DNA of 64,000 nt from Streptomyces sennicomposti (GCF_019890635.1 NZ_JAIOAB010000018.1:48750-112749); one strand, 5' to 3'; counted from the first letter of the stretch, positions 25,590 to 35,398 are shown. The notes: generated from the sequence alone by a model not told the origin. A program made the numbers and translations.

Positions 25590-25701
25590 CCGGCCGTCCC
25601 GTAGGGGCGCTGGGGGGCTTTATATCGGGCATACGCGGTTCTGTCGGGCTTCTCAGGGGGGCCTCAGGAAGCTCTCATGATCCCGGGTCACTCTCAATGA
25701 C

Positions 25702-26889
25702 ATGACCGAGAGCATCCGCCGCAGCGGCGAGTACGAGTACCCCCAGGGTGACGGGCAGGACCCGTTCGCGTACCGGCAGCAGCACGCCTCCACCCCCGTG
25801 GACCCGGAGTGGCCGCCCCCGCCGGCGTACCCTCCGGCGCAGCCCCCGGCCACCGCGCCGACGGCCGCGTACGGCCACAGTGGTCACGGCGGGGGTTACG
25901 ACGGTGGCGGTTACGGCGGCGGCGGTCACGGCGGTGGCGGTTTCGATGGCGGCACCGCTCTTCTGCCGGGCGCACCGGTCGGCGGCACCGCTCCCGCTGC
26001 GCGGAAGCGTGCCAAGGGGCCGCTCGCGCTGCTCGCCGCCGTGGCGATCGCGGCGGCGGCCGTCGGCGGCGGCACCGCGTTCGCCTTCCAGGAGCTGACC
26101 GGCAAGGACACGGTCGCCGCCAGTTCCGCCGGGACCAGCGTGGTGCCCACCAGCCAGCGGGGCAGCATCTCCGCGATCGCCAAGGCGGTCAGCCCGAGCG
26201 TCGTGGAGATCACCGCCACCCTCGCCAACGGCACCTCCACCGGCTCCGGCGTCGTCATCAGCAGCGGCGGCGAGGTCGTCACCAACAACCACGTCGTCGC
26301 GGGCGCCTCGTCGGTCAAGGCGCGCACCAGCGACGGCAAGACCTACACCGCCCAGGTCGTCGGCACCGACAGCTCCAAGGACCTCGCCCTGATCAAGCTG
26401 GAGGGCGCCTCCGGCCTCAAGGCGGCCACCCTCGGCAACAGCGACGGCGTCGCGGTCGGCGACCAGGTCGTCGCGATCGGCTCCCCCGAGGGCCTGACCG
26501 GCACCGTCACCAGCGGCATCGTCTCCGCGCTGCACCGGGACGTGACCGTGTCCACCGACGAGAGCCAGGGTCAGGACCAGGAGCAGGGGCAGGGCGGCGG
26601 CCAGTGGCCGTTCCAGTTCGGCGGCCGGCAGTTCAACGGCGACACCGGCTCCTCCACGACCACCTACCAGGCGATCCAGACCGACGCGTCCCTCAACCCG
26701 GGCAACTCCGGCGGCGCGCTGATCGACATGAACGGCGCCATCGTCGGCATCAACTCGGCGATGTACTCGTCGTCCTCGGCCAGCGGCTCGGACTCCTCCA
26801 GCGCGGGCAGCGTGGGCCTCGGCTTCGCCATCCCGATCAACACCGTCAAGGCCGATCTGGCCAAGCTGCGCTCGGGCTCCCAGAGCTGA
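25702..26889 (+). CDS. htrA2: HtrA-type membrane serine protease without PDZ domain
   Basis: 395 aa, ATG 25702. The cytoplasmic N-terminus is rich in Pro and Gly/His (1-100), followed by one membrane helix (107-129) and an extracytoplasmic S1C protease domain with VVTNNHVVAGA (His), KDLALIKL (Asp) and NPGNSGGALID (Ser). The chain stops soon after GFAIPINTVKADLAKL, so the usual C-terminal PDZ domain is missing. In S. coelicolor the equivalent gene (HtrA2, SCO4157) belongs to the CssRS secretion-stress regulon, and cssRS lies just downstream here. It degrades or refolds misfolded secreted proteins. Confidence 0.9.
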   Translation: MTESIRRSGEYEYPQGDGQDPFAYRQQHASTPVDPEWPPPPAYPPAQPPATAPTAAYGHSGHGGGYDGGGYGGGGHGGGGFDGGTALLPGAPVGGTAPAARKRAKGPLALLAAVAIAAAAVGGGTAFAFQELTGKDTVAASSAGTSVVPTSQRGSISAIAKAVSPSVVEITATLANGTSTGSGVVISSGGEVVTNNHVVAGASSVKARTSDGKTYTAQVVGTDSSKDLALIKLEGASGLKAATLGNSDGVAVGDQVVAIGSPEGLTGTVTSGIVSALHRDVTVSTDESQGQDQEQGQGGGQWPFQFGGRQFNGDTGSSTTTYQAIQTDASLNPGNSGGALIDMNGAIVGINSAMYSSSSASGSDSSSAGSVGLGFAIPINTVKADLAKLRSGSQS

Positions 26890-26936
26890 GGCGGCCATCT
26901 CCTGGGGGGACCACACACGGCGAACAGGAGTACGTC

Positions 26937-27440
26937 ATGATCCAGCAGATCGCGCACGAGAAGGCCGACACCGTCGGCGTGACCGTTCCTGCGGGCGTCG
27001 CCCTCGCCCTGGCCGTGGCCAAGGAACTCCACAGCCCGGCGAACCTGCCGGTGGAGGGCCTCGCCGACTGCCTCCCGGACGGCCTGCCGGCCGGCCGCAC
27101 CCCCGGCCCGGCCACCGCCGCCACGGCCACCGTCCCGACGGCTGCCGTCCCGACGGGTGCCGCCGCCTCGACCGGTGCGGCCACCTCGACCGGCGCCGCC
27201 GCCTCGACCGGTGCGGCCACGGCACTGGCCACGGCGACCGCTCCGGTCCCCGCCGCTCCCGCCGCCCTCGACCCCACCGGCTCCGACTCCGCCCCCGACC
27301 CCGACGAACGCCCCGTCCTCGCCGCGCACCGCATCCCCGAGGCCGCCGAGGTGCCCCAGCTGATGGGGCTGCGCACATCGCCCGCGCGCCCGCACCGCCA
27401 CAAGGTGCCGCTGCGCCGGCTGACGGCCATGGCGGCTTGA
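26937..27440 (+). CDS. Ala/Thr-rich hypothetical protein
   Basis: 167 aa, ATG 26937 after an ACAGGAG site. The N-terminal 35 residues look folded (IQQIAHEKADTVGVTVPAGVALALAVAKEL). Residues 50-105 are low complexity with repeated STGAA units. The C-terminus is basic (RPHRHKVPLRRL). It lies 47 bp after htrA2 in the same direction and upstream of cssRS. Function is unknown. Confidence 0.65.
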   Translation: MIQQIAHEKADTVGVTVPAGVALALAVAKELHSPANLPVEGLADCLPDGLPAGRTPGPATAATATVPTAAVPTGAAASTGAATSTGAAASTGAATALATATAPVPAAPAALDPTGSDSAPDPDERPVLAAHRIPEAAEVPQLMGLRTSPARPHRHKVPLRRLTAMAA

Positions 27441-27488
27441 AGGGCACGGGGCGGCCGGGAAACATGCGAGCCTGAAGAGCGTCCCGCC

Positions 27489-27533
27489 GGGACCGGACAT
27501 CCCGTAGGGACCGGACATCCCGTAGGGACCGAC
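27489..27533 (+). repeat. 18-bp direct repeats upstream of cssR
   Basis: Two exact copies of GGGACCGGACATCCCGTA (27489, 27507) plus a partial third (27525). Each contains a small dyad GGGA...TCCC. They lie 45-90 bp upstream of the response regulator start, where regulator binding sites would be expected. Confidence 0.7.
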
Positions 27534-27576
27534 CGACCGCCCCCCAGCCGCCCCACGACCCGAGGAACGACCACCG

Positions 27577-28317
27577 ATGAGCCCCGCCGACGGCGACCGC
27601 GACCGTGACACCCAGCGCATCCTGATCGTCGACGACGAACCCGCGGTGCGCGAAGCGCTCCAGCGCAGCCTGGCCTTCGAGGGATACGACACCGAGGTCG
27701 CCGTCGACGGGGCGGACGCGCTGGAGAAGGCCGCCGCCTACCGGCCCGACCTGGTCGTCCTCGACATCCAGATGCCCCGCATGGACGGCCTGACCGCCGC
27801 CCGCCGCATCCGCGGCACCGGCGACACCACCCCCATCCTGATGCTGACCGCCCGCGACACGGTCGGCGACCGGGTCACCGGCCTGGACGCCGGGGCCGAC
27901 GACTACCTGGTCAAGCCGTTCGAGCTGGACGAGCTGTTCGCCCGTATCCGCGCCCTGCTGCGCCGCAGCTCCTACGCCGCGGCCGTGGCGGGCGCCGCCG
28001 ACGAGGGCGACGTGCTCGCCTTCGGCGATCTGCGCATGGACCTCGCCACCCGCGAGGTCACCCGCGGCGGCCGCCCGGTGGAGCTGACCCGCACCGAGTT
28101 CACGCTCCTGGAGATGTTCATGGCCCACCCGCGCCAGGTCCTCACCCGCGAGCAGATCCTCAAGGCCGTCTGGGGCTTCGACTTCGAGCCCTCCTCCAAC
28201 TCCCTCGACGTGTACGTGATGTACCTGCGGCGCAAGACCGAGGCCGGCGGCGAACCCCGACTGGTGCACACCGTGCGCGGCGTCGGCTACGTCCTCCGGC
28301 AGGGCGGCGCCGAGTGA
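27577..28317 (+). CDS. cssR: Response regulator, OmpR family, probable CssR
   Basis: 246 aa, ATG 27577 with a GAGGAA site. Receiver domain (about 8-125) with acidic pair DDE, phospho-acceptor in [13 protein letters not shown], Thr and Lys in LTAR and LVKPF. Winged-helix domain (about 145-240) with [26 protein letters not shown] and [12 protein letters not shown]. The pairing with the kinase and position next to htrA2 match S. coelicolor SCO4156, described as CssR of the secretion-stress response. The symbol rests on that synteny. Confidence 0.88.
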   Translation: MSPADGDRDRDTQRILIVDDEPAVREALQRSLAFEGYDTEVAVDGADALEKAAAYRPDLVVLDIQMPRMDGLTAARRIRGTGDTTPILMLTARDTVGDRVTGLDAGADDYLVKPFELDELFARIRALLRRSSYAAAVAGAADEGDVLAFGDLRMDLATREVTRGGRPVELTRTEFTLLEMFMAHPRQVLTREQILKAVWGFDFEPSSNSLDVYVMYLRRKTEAGGEPRLVHTVRGVGYVLRQGGAE

Positions 28318-29855
28318 AGGGCGCCGTACGCCGCTACCGCGCCCTGCCGATGCGCTCCCGCCTGGCGCTGCTGGTGGCCGCCGCCGTGGCGTTCGGCGTC
28401 GCCGTGGTGTCGGTGACGTGCTGGTTCATCGTCCGCGGGCGGCTGTACGCGCAGGTCGACGAGGATCTGAAGCAGGCCACGCAGCAGCCGCAGCACTACT
28501 CCGACGTGGTGGGCGCCCTCAGCGACTGCACCCAGACCCCGCAGGGCTCCCCGAGCGAACTGCGCACCCGCGGCAACTACTACCTCCAGCTGGTACGGGC
28601 CGACGGCACCGCCTGCGTCTCCTCCAACTCCGCGGGCGTGGTCAAGGTGACCACCTCCGACCGCCGGGTCATCCAGGAGATCGGCAACGGCGGCAGCCGC
28701 GACGGGGTGCAGGTGCTGCGCAACGGCACCGCCAGCGACGGCACGTCCGTACGGGTGCTGACGCTCCCCCTCATCGTCACCCAGGGCCTCGGCACCGAGC
28801 CGCACCTCTTCCCCGGCACCGCCCTCCTCATCGCCACCCCCCTGGAGAGCACCCAGAGGACCCTGAACGACCTGGCGCTGATCCTGCTGCTCGTCTCCGG
28901 GATAGGCGTCGTCGGCGCCGGCGCGGCCGGCCTCGCGGTGGCCCGCGCCGGGCTGCGCCCCGTGGACCGGCTCACCGAGGCCGTCGAGCACGTGGCCCGC
29001 ACCGAGGACCTGACCATCCGCATCCCCGTGGAGGACGACAGCGAGGACGAGATCGCCCGCCTGTCCCGCTCCTTCAACTCCATGACCTCCTCCCTGGCCT
29101 CCTCCCGCGACCTCCAGCAGCAGCTGATCGCCGACGCCGGACACGAGCTGCGCACCCCGCTCACCTCCCTGCGCACCAACATCGAACTCCTCACCCGCAG
29201 CGAGGAGACCGGCCGCCCGCTGCCCGAGGCCGACCGCAAGGCGCTGCTGGCCTCGGTGAAGGCCCAGATGACCGAGCTGGCCTCGCTCATCGGCGACCTC
29301 CAGGAACTGTCCCGCTCCGACAGCCAGCGCGGCGAGCGCATCCAGGTGATCGCGCTCCAGGACACCGTGGAGGCCGCGCTGCGCCGGGCCCGGCTGCGCG
29401 GCCCCGAGCTGACCATCACGGCGGACGTGGAGCCCTGGTTCGTCCGCGCGGAACCGGCCGCGATGGAACGGGCGGTCGTCAACATCCTGGACAACGCGGT
29501 GAAGTTCAGCCCCGAGGGCAGCACGGTGGAGGTGCGGCTCGCCGACGGCGTCCTCACCGTCCGCGACCACGGGCCGGGCATCGCCGCCGACGAACTCCCC
29601 CACGTCTTCGACCGCTTCTGGCGCTCCCCGAGCGCCCGCGCGCTGCCCGGCTCCGGCCTCGGCCTGTCCATCGTCGCCCGCACGGTCCGCCAGGCCGGCG
29701 GCGAGGTCGGCCTCTCCCCGGCCCCCGGCGGCGGCACGGTGGCGACCGTACGGCTGCCGGGTGCGCCCGTACCGCCGCCGGAGACACCGGGCACCGACAC
29801 GGACATCGGCCCCGGCACCGCCACCGGCACCGGCACCGGCACCGGCACCGGCTGA
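28314..29855 (+). CDS. cssS: Sensor histidine kinase, probable CssS
   Basis: 513 aa, GTG 28314 overlapping the cssR stop by 4 bp. Membrane helix about 15-38, extracytoplasmic sensor about 40-180 with two Cys (DCTQTP, ACVSSN), second helix about 185-210, HAMP about 212-262, H-box [15 protein letters not shown], then the ATPase with N-box [17 protein letters not shown] and GSGLGLSIV. The C-terminus ends in a repeated Thr-Gly run encoded by GGCACC repeats. It should sense misfolded secreted protein and phosphorylate CssR. Confidence 0.88.
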   Translation: MKGAVRRYRALPMRSRLALLVAAAVAFGVAVVSVTCWFIVRGRLYAQVDEDLKQATQQPQHYSDVVGALSDCTQTPQGSPSELRTRGNYYLQLVRADGTACVSSNSAGVVKVTTSDRRVIQEIGNGGSRDGVQVLRNGTASDGTSVRVLTLPLIVTQGLGTEPHLFPGTALLIATPLESTQRTLNDLALILLLVSGIGVVGAGAAGLAVARAGLRPVDRLTEAVEHVARTEDLTIRIPVEDDSEDEIARLSRSFNSMTSSLASSRDLQQQLIADAGHELRTPLTSLRTNIELLTRSEETGRPLPEADRKALLASVKAQMTELASLIGDLQELSRSDSQRGERIQVIALQDTVEAALRRARLRGPELTITADVEPWFVRAEPAAMERAVVNILDNAVKFSPEGSTVEVRLADGVLTVRDHGPGIAADELPHVFDRFWRSPSARALPGSGLGLSIVARTVRQAGGEVGLSPAPGGGTVATVRLPGAPVPPPETPGTDTDIGPGTATGTGTGTGTG

Positions 29856-29867
29856 GCCAAGCGGGGC

Positions 29868-30120
29868 CGGGGCCGGGGTCCGGGGCCGGGGTCCGGGGCC
29901 GGGGTCCGGGGGCTGCCGTCGAGGGCTGCGGTCGGCTGGTCTGGGTGGCTGTGGTCGGGGGCCTGGGCCGGGGGGCTGCCGTCGAAGGCTGCGGTCGGGG
30001 GGCCGGGGACTGCCGTCGGGGGCCGGGGGCTGCGGTCGGGGGCCGGGGACTGCCGTCGAAGGCTGCGGTCGGGAGCCGGGGGCGGCCGTCGGGGCCGGGG
30101 GCCTTCCCCCCGGGCGGTGG
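29868..30120. repeat. GC-rich degenerate repeats after cssS
   Basis: The gap between cssS and mshD (29856-30181) is filled with GGGGCCGGGGTCC and GGGGGCTGCGGTC-type units (GGGGCTGCCGTCGAAGGCTGCGGTC and variants). All frames stay open through it, which is a composition effect. I see no gene. Confidence 0.75.
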
Positions 30121-30181
30121 TGGTGCGTCCTGCCGTACCGCCACTGCCGGGGGAAGGCCCCCGCTCTGTACCCTCTGGACC

Positions 30182-31102
30182 ATGACCAGCGACGACACCG
30201 CACCGATCGCCCGCCGGCTCGAGACCGTCTCCGAGCCGACCCCGGAACAGGCCGACGCCGTGCTCGAACTGCTGGCGGCCGCGGCCCGCGAGGACGGCCG
30301 GCAGGCGGTGTCCGAGCAGGGCCGGCTCCAACTGCGCGGCGGCCCCCGCGAGGGCGTGTCGCACCTGCTGCTCAGCGTCGACGGCCAACTCGTCGGCTAC
30401 GCGCAGCTGGAGGACACCGACCCGGTGGAGGCGCCCGCCGCCGAACTGGTCGTCCACCCGGCGCACCGCGGCCACGGCCACGGCCGGGCGCTCGGCTCGG
30501 CGCTGCTGGCCGCCTCCGGCAAGCGCCTTCGGGTGTGGGCGCACGGCGGGCACTCCGCCGCCCGGCACCTCGCGCAGGTCCTCGGCCTCACCCTGTTCCG
30601 CGAACTGCGCCAGATGCGGCGGCCGTTGACGGACTTCGAACTGCCCGAGCCGACGCTGCCCGAGGGCGTGACGGTACGGACCTTCGTGCCCGGCCAGGAC
30701 GACGCCGCGTGGCTCGCGGTGAACGCCGAGGCGTTCGCCCACCACCCCGAGCAGGGCTCCCTCACCCAGCGGGACCTCGACGACCGCAAGGCCCAGCCGT
30801 GGTTCGACCCGGACGGCTTCTTCCTCGCCGAACGCGCGGGCCGGCTGGTCGGCTTCCACTGGACCAAGGCCCACGCCGAGGAACGGCTCGGCGAGGTGTA
30901 CGTCGTCGGGGTGCGCCCGGGCGCACAGGGCGGCGGCCTCGGCAAGGCCCTCACGATCATCGGCCTGCGCCACCTCGCCGCTGCGGGCCTGCCGACCGCG
31001 ATGCTGTACGTCGACGCCGACAACAAGGCGGCGGTGGCGGTCTACGAACGCCTCGGCTTCACGACGTACGAGACGGACCTGATGTACCGCACGGAGACGT
31101 AA
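30182..31102 (+). CDS. mshD: Mycothiol synthase
   Basis: 306 aa, ATG 30182. Two tandem GNAT domains: residues 1-140 with ELVVHPAHRGHGHGRALGSALL, and 155-306 with VYVVGVRPGAQGGGLGKALTIIGLRHL and DADNKAAVAVYERLGF. MshD acetylates Cys-GlcN-Ins, the last step of mycothiol synthesis, in the cytosol. Length and domain layout are normal. No Shine-Dalgarno sequence is seen, and TACCCT at 30170-30175 lies close upstream, so the mRNA may have little or no leader. Confidence 0.93.
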   Translation: MTSDDTAPIARRLETVSEPTPEQADAVLELLAAAAREDGRQAVSEQGRLQLRGGPREGVSHLLLSVDGQLVGYAQLEDTDPVEAPAAELVVHPAHRGHGHGRALGSALLAASGKRLRVWAHGGHSAARHLAQVLGLTLFRELRQMRRPLTDFELPEPTLPEGVTVRTFVPGQDDAAWLAVNAEAFAHHPEQGSLTQRDLDDRKAQPWFDPDGFFLAERAGRLVGFHWTKAHAEERLGEVYVVGVRPGAQGGGLGKALTIIGLRHLAAAGLPTAMLYVDADNKAAVAVYERLGFTTYETDLMYRTET

Positions 31103-31602
31103 GTCCCCCTGCGGGGCCCGGGCTTCGACGCTCGGAGGCTCGCGTGACGGCGGCTCCCGCGGTCCCCGTGGCTCCCGTGGCTCCCGTGGAGCACCGAAGG
31201 GGCCGCGGTGCTCCACGGCGACGGGGCCGGTGTCGCGCCACCCAGGCGGTGGGCGCGGCTCGGGCCCGGCGGCCCCAGGCCGTCGTCAGGGAGGCCGCGG
31301 CGGGCCGTGGCCTCCCGGCAGGACCGGGCCGCAGGCCCCGGGCGCCGCACCGCGAGCGGGGCTGAGGCGGCGCGCGCGTGACGGCGGGTGTTTCCCGTGA
31401 AACATCGCCCGCCCGGCACCCTCCCGGCACCCTCCCGGCGCCCGCTCAGGCGGCGCCCGTGACGGCGGCGCCCGGTGGCCCGGCCGTCGGCCGAGGTGGC
31501 GGCGGCGGACCGCGCGTGCCTCGGCGTGAGGCGGTCCGCGAGGCGGGTGCCGTACGGCCGTACCGCGCGCCGGGCCCTACGCGCCGCGCCGCGCGCCGGG
31601 CT
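31103..31602. other. 500-bp intergenic region containing a near-parS site
   Basis: Between mshD and the end of the leftward membrane gene I find no supportable gene; the open frames are Arg/Ala/Pro/Gly composition shadows. GTTTCCCGTGAAAC at 31390-31403 differs from the parS consensus GTTTCACGTGAAAC by one base. Confidence 0.5.
31390..31403. other. Candidate degenerate parS (ParB-binding) site
   Basis: GTTTCCCGTGAAAC matches 13 of 14 positions of the actinobacterial parS GTTTCACGTGAAAC and is flanked by T and A as in extended sites. Streptomyces parS sites cluster around oriC, and this region (SCO41xx equivalent) is within a few hundred kb of it in S. coelicolor. Confidence 0.5.
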
Positions 31603-32634
31603 TCAGGCGCCGTACGCCGGGGGTATGCCGGGGCCCGGCGTGCGACGGCCCCGGGGCGTGTACCGGAGGCGGTGCAGGGGTTCCGGCAGGCCGGCGGCGC
31701 ACAGCAGCGCCGCCGCCACCAGCAGCCCGGCCCACCACCGGTGCGTCTCGGCCCAGTTCGGGTCGCCGGGCGGCACCAGTAGGTTCCAGCGGCTCGGCAG
31801 CAGCAGGACGGCCACGGCCAGCGCGAGCAGCGTGAGCGCGGCGCCCGCGCCGGGATCGGGCTCGCTCCGCAGCCGTACCGACGCCGCCGCCAGGGCCACG
31901 GCGGTCACGCCGATCGCGGCCGCCTCCAGCGTGACCGCGCCGGCCGGCGGCCGGGCGGCGGCGGGCACGAGGAACAGTACGGCCGTCCACCACACCGCCG
32001 CGAGGGGCGCGACGAGCGTCAGTCTCAGCCCGGCCCGTACGGGCCGCCGCACCGGGACCGCCTCGGTGGTGCGGCGGGCGGGGTCGTCGAACAGGAACGC
32101 CAGCGCCAGCCCGCCGACCAGCGCGGCCAGCCGGAGCACCAGGAGACCGGTCATCGCGTCCGGTTCGTGCCCGGTCAGCCGGGTCCCGGCGGCCATCGCC
32201 GCGCCCAGGACGCCCGCGGCCCCCAGCACCCGCCAGGGCAGCACCCGCCACACCACCCGGACCAGCGCCCACGACAGGGCCGTGCCCTTCGGCGCGCCCG
32301 TGCCCTCGCGCGGCCCAGCCGCACTCACTGGCGCATGCCCCGCCTCACGCGGCCCGGCGGTACCCGCCGGGGCGTCTCCCGCCTCACGCGGCACGGCCGT
32401 ACTTCCCAGGGCGTCTCCCCCCTCGCGCGGACCAGCCGCACCCGCCCCGGCGTCCGCCCCCTCGCGCGGCCCGGCCGCACCCGCCGTCGCGCGCGCCCCC
32501 TCGCGCGGACCGGTCGTACTCCCCAGCGCACCCGCGACCTCGCTCGCCCCAGCCGTACCCTTCGCGGCATCCCCCGTCTCCCGCGGCCCCGCCATACCCC
32601 CCGCCTTCTCGCGGTCCTTCCTCACGCGACGCAC
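31603..32634 (-). CDS. Membrane protein of an ABC transporter operon
   Basis: 343 aa from GTG 32634, preceded by GGAGG. The frame continues far upstream, but that part is the shadow of the next gene. The N-terminus (about 15-105) is low complexity with repeated AGPREG(G/A) units. Residues 115-320 carry about six hydrophobic helices. It overlaps the permease stop by 13 bp, so it is the third part of the exporter set. No family is recognised. Confidence 0.7.
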   Translation of the reverse strand: MRRVRKDREKAGGMAGPRETGDAAKGTAGASEVAGALGSTTGPREGARATAGAAGPREGADAGAGAAGPREGGDALGSTAVPREAGDAPAGTAGPREAGHAPVSAAGPREGTGAPKGTALSWALVRVVWRVLPWRVLGAAGVLGAAMAAGTRLTGHEPDAMTGLLVLRLAALVGGLALAFLFDDPARRTTEAVPVRRPVRAGLRLTLVAPLAAVWWTAVLFLVPAAARPPAGAVTLEAAAIGVTAVALAAASVRLRSEPDPGAGAALTLLALAVAVLLLPSRWNLLVPPGDPNWAETHRWWAGLLVAAALLCAAGLPEPLHRLRYTPRGRRTPGPGIPPAYGA

Positions 32635-34196
32635 GAGTTGCCCTCCGCCCCGCCCAGGCCCGTGGCCGGGACGTGCAGCAGTTCCGCCGCCCGGACCGTG
32701 GAGACGCCGGGCCGGGTCAGCTCCGTCCAGTGGGCCTTGATCTGTGCCGCGACCTCGGTGCGCGGGCGCTGCAGCAGCGTCTTGACGACCGTGGTCTGGC
32801 CGGCGCTCATCATCAGCCCGGACGTCGGCGTCAGGACGTACGCGCCGCCCTCGGTGCTGTCGTCGAGCCGCACGTGGCGCAGGTCGCCGAGCGGGTCGGG
32901 GGCGGCGCCCAGCGCGAGCCACATGACGGTCACGACCCGGCCGTCGCACACCTCGCCGCCGGCCTTCTCGTCGCCCGCGACCAGCACGGAGGCCAGTCCG
33001 GCCGAGAACTCGGGGACGCGGTTGCCGCCCCAGCGGGTGCCCACGGTGACGGCGCCGGGCGTGGTCAGCGGGTCGTAGGAGGGGTCGCTGTCGAGGCCGT
33101 GGCGGGCCTCCACGCGCTGCCGCACGGTCAGCGGCCGGGCGGCGACGGCGGCGGGCGCGAGGGAGCGCACGCGGTCGACGGCCTTCGCCCAGTCCGCGGC
33201 GCGGCCGGTCCACTCGGGCAGCGCGCAGTACGTCGTCGTGCCGCGCACGGCGCACGTCTCGACGCTCTCCGGGTGCTCGGAGACCTTCGCCCGCGCCGCC
33301 TGGAGCGCGGCGGACGGGCCCGCGGACTGGCCGGCGATCCCGGCGGCGGTGGCGGCCAGCGCGAGGACGGTCGCCCCCTTGATCGCGGTGGTGCGACCGC
33401 CGCTGCGCAGCAGGGCCGCGCACAGCACGAGCACGATCAGGCCGGTGAGGTAAAGGGCGTGCCAGGCGGCCGGGCGGCCGACCAGGTCGGAGGGGATCGG
33501 GTCGGATCCCGCCTCGCTGACGACCGGGGACAGCCACCGGGACCAGCGGGCGTCCGTGAACACCATGAAGTCCAGGGCGGCGACGTACGCGGCGGCCGTC
33601 AGGAGCGGGGCGGCGAAGCCGGAGGCGACCAGCCGGGCCAGCAGCACGCCGACCGCCCCGCACAGCAGCACCGTCAGCGGGGCCACCGCGAGTTCGAAGA
33701 CCGAACCGTGCCCGACCGCGCCGGGCCTGAGCGCCGTCCAGACGAAGCGGACGACGACGAGCAGGCCGGTGAACAGGGCGAACGGGACGACGGACAGGGC
33801 GTGCGCGAGGGTGCGCCGCCACGGGTCCATGACCAGCGTGCCGAAGTGCCGGTCGGTGTCGTGGCGGCGGGAGCGCAGCACGGCCCGGTTGGCGCAGATG
33901 AACACGGCGAGGCCGAGCAGCACGGAGCTGGTCTGGGTGGCCCGGTCGGCGTCCTGGAGGGCGGGGAAGTCGGCCATGCCCTCCTGGCCGGTCAGCTCGT
34001 GCCAGCCGGGGTGCCCGGAGAACGTCTGCCAGAGCATGGCGGCCGTGTACACGACGAAGAAGACGAGGACGATGACCTGCTGGAGCAGTTCGCGCGCCTC
34101 GAACAGGGCGAGGGCGAGGATCGCCCGGGTGCGCGCGCCGCCGGGGGGCGCGGCCGGGGTGACGGCCTCGGGCGGGGTGGCGACGGTCGTGGTCAT
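32622..34196 (-). CDS. ABC transporter permease (ABC-2-like)
   Basis: 524 aa from ATG 34196. Six membrane helices in the first 270 residues (for example QQVIVLVFFVVYTAAMLW and LAVAPLTVLLCGAVGVLLARLV), then further helices and a C-terminal extracytoplasmic domain of about 200 residues. The ATG overlaps the TGA of the upstream ATP-binding gene (ATGA), so the two are translationally coupled. Substrate is unknown. Confidence 0.8.
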   Translation of the reverse strand: MTTTVATPPEAVTPAAPPGGARTRAILALALFEARELLQQVIVLVFFVVYTAAMLWQTFSGHPGWHELTGQEGMADFPALQDADRATQTSSVLLGLAVFICANRAVLRSRRHDTDRHFGTLVMDPWRRTLAHALSVVPFALFTGLLVVVRFVWTALRPGAVGHGSVFELAVAPLTVLLCGAVGVLLARLVASGFAAPLLTAAAYVAALDFMVFTDARWSRWLSPVVSEAGSDPIPSDLVGRPAAWHALYLTGLIVLVLCAALLRSGGRTTAIKGATVLALAATAAGIAGQSAGPSAALQAARAKVSEHPESVETCAVRGTTTYCALPEWTGRAADWAKAVDRVRSLAPAAVAARPLTVRQRVEARHGLDSDPSYDPLTTPGAVTVGTRWGGNRVPEFSAGLASVLVAGDEKAGGEVCDGRVVTVMWLALGAAPDPLGDLRHVRLDDSTEGGAYVLTPTSGLMMSAGQTTVVKTLLQRPRTEVAAQIKAHWTELTRPGVSTVRAAELLHVPATGLGGAEGNSCVA

Positions 34197-35056
34197 CGGG
34201 CGTTCACCTGCGCCCCGGTGTCGTCGAGGGTGAGCAGGTAGCCGTCTTCCAGGGTGGGTTCGAGCAGGTCGGCGCCCTCGGGCGCGTCCCCCACGTTGCG
34301 GAAGGCGCCGGCGCCGGTGCGCCAGCCGGCGCGGGCGCCCGGGTCGCGCTCCGTGCTGGACCACACCCGGCCGGCGGCCCGCGCGGTCAGCTCGGCCGGG
34401 GTGCCCTCGAAGCGGACGCGGCCGCCGGCCATGACGATCACGCGGTGGCAGAGCATCGCGACGTCCTCGGTCTGGTGGGTGGAGAGCAGGACGGTGCGGC
34501 CCTCTCCGGTGCGGGTGATCAGGTCCCGGAAGCGCATCCGCTGCTCGGGGTCGAGCCCGGCGGTCGGCTCGTCCAGGACGAGGAAACGGGGGTCGCCGAC
34601 CAGCGCGGCGGCCAGAGCGACGCGCTGGCGCATACCGCCGGACAGGCGTCTGATGCGGCGGCCTCGTACGTCACCGAGGTCCACCTCCTCCAGGACGCGG
34701 CGCACCTCGCGGTGACGGGCGGCGCGGTCGGTCAGCTCCTTGAGGATCGCCACGTAGTCGACGAACGCGAACGCGGTGAAGTCCGGGTGGAAGCCGGGGT
34801 TCTGCGGCAGATACCCGAGGGCGCGGCGCACCGCGAGGCGGCCCGCGACGGTGCCCGGGTCGTGGCCGAGGACGGTGAAGGCGCCGCGGTCGGCGGGCAC
34901 GGCGGTGGCCAGCACCCGCAGCAGCGTGGTCTTGCCTGCCCCGTTGGGCCCGAGCAGCGCGGTGATCCCCTCCTCCAGCCGCAGCCCGACGTCGTCGAGA
35001 GCGACGGTGCCGCCGTAGCGGACGCTGAGCCCGGAGGCGGAAACGGTGACGGTCAC
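34193..35056 (-). CDS. ABC transporter ATP-binding protein
   Basis: 287 aa, GTG 35056. Walker A GPNGAGKTT (about 37-45), Q-loop LPQNPGF, signature LSGGMRQR, Walker B FLVLDEPTAGLD and H-loop LLSTHQTEDV are all intact. The short C-terminal extension (about 220-287) is seen in drug or lantibiotic exporters. It powers export by the coupled permease at 32622. The set follows an ECF sigma/anti-sigma pair in the same direction. Confidence 0.92.
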   Translation of the reverse strand: MTVTVSASGLSVRYGGTVALDDVGLRLEEGITALLGPNGAGKTTLLRVLATAVPADRGAFTVLGHDPGTVAGRLAVRRALGYLPQNPGFHPDFTAFAFVDYVAILKELTDRAARHREVRRVLEEVDLGDVRGRRIRRLSGGMRQRVALAAALVGDPRFLVLDEPTAGLDPEQRMRFRDLITRTGEGRTVLLSTHQTEDVAMLCHRVIVMAGGRVRFEGTPAELTARAAGRVWSSTERDPGARAGWRTGAGAFRNVGDAPEGADLLEPTLEDGYLLTLDDTGAQVNAR

Positions 35057-35398
35057 GAGGCACTCCCGTGCGGAGGGGGGACGTCGTCGGGGACGTCGTG
35101 GGCGGTGGGGATGTGGGGCGGGGCGGCGGGGACGCGGAAGGTGAGGATCGGGGTGGGGCGGGCGCGAGCGCCGAGCCTGGGGGTGGGGCGGGCGCGGGGC
35201 GCGGGGCACCTCGCCACGGGCTGTCGGAGGCACGGGCGGGCGCGGGGCGCACGTCGCACCGTGCCCGCACCGGGCACGGGCGAGGCGGGGCCGTGAGCGC
35301 GGCGGGCGCGGATCACCGTGCACCTACCCGCGGGCCCCTGGAGGACCGGGCGGGCGCCGGGCGCGCGAGCGCCCGGTCCCGGGCAGGGCGGGCGCGGG
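35057..35398. other. 342-bp GC-rich gap inside the sigma/ABC gene run
   Basis: Between the ABC ATPase start and the anti-sigma stop the sequence is GGGCGCGGGGC-type low complexity. Minus-strand frames encode only Pro/Arg/Ala strings. A separate promoter for the ABC genes may lie here but none is obvious. Confidence 0.45.

Noticed and set aside
24054..25700. Long open reading frames in all frames across 24.0-25.7 kb, coding HPRMRGDH- or PRACGGGP-like repeats
   Set aside because: These are translations of the CRISPR repeats. They have no ribosome binding sites and no codon bias, so they are not genes.
31577..32272. Minus-strand 231-codon frame beside the ABC genes
   Set aside because: It overlaps the better-supported membrane protein (31603-32634) in another frame and codes Arg/Gly/Ala strings.
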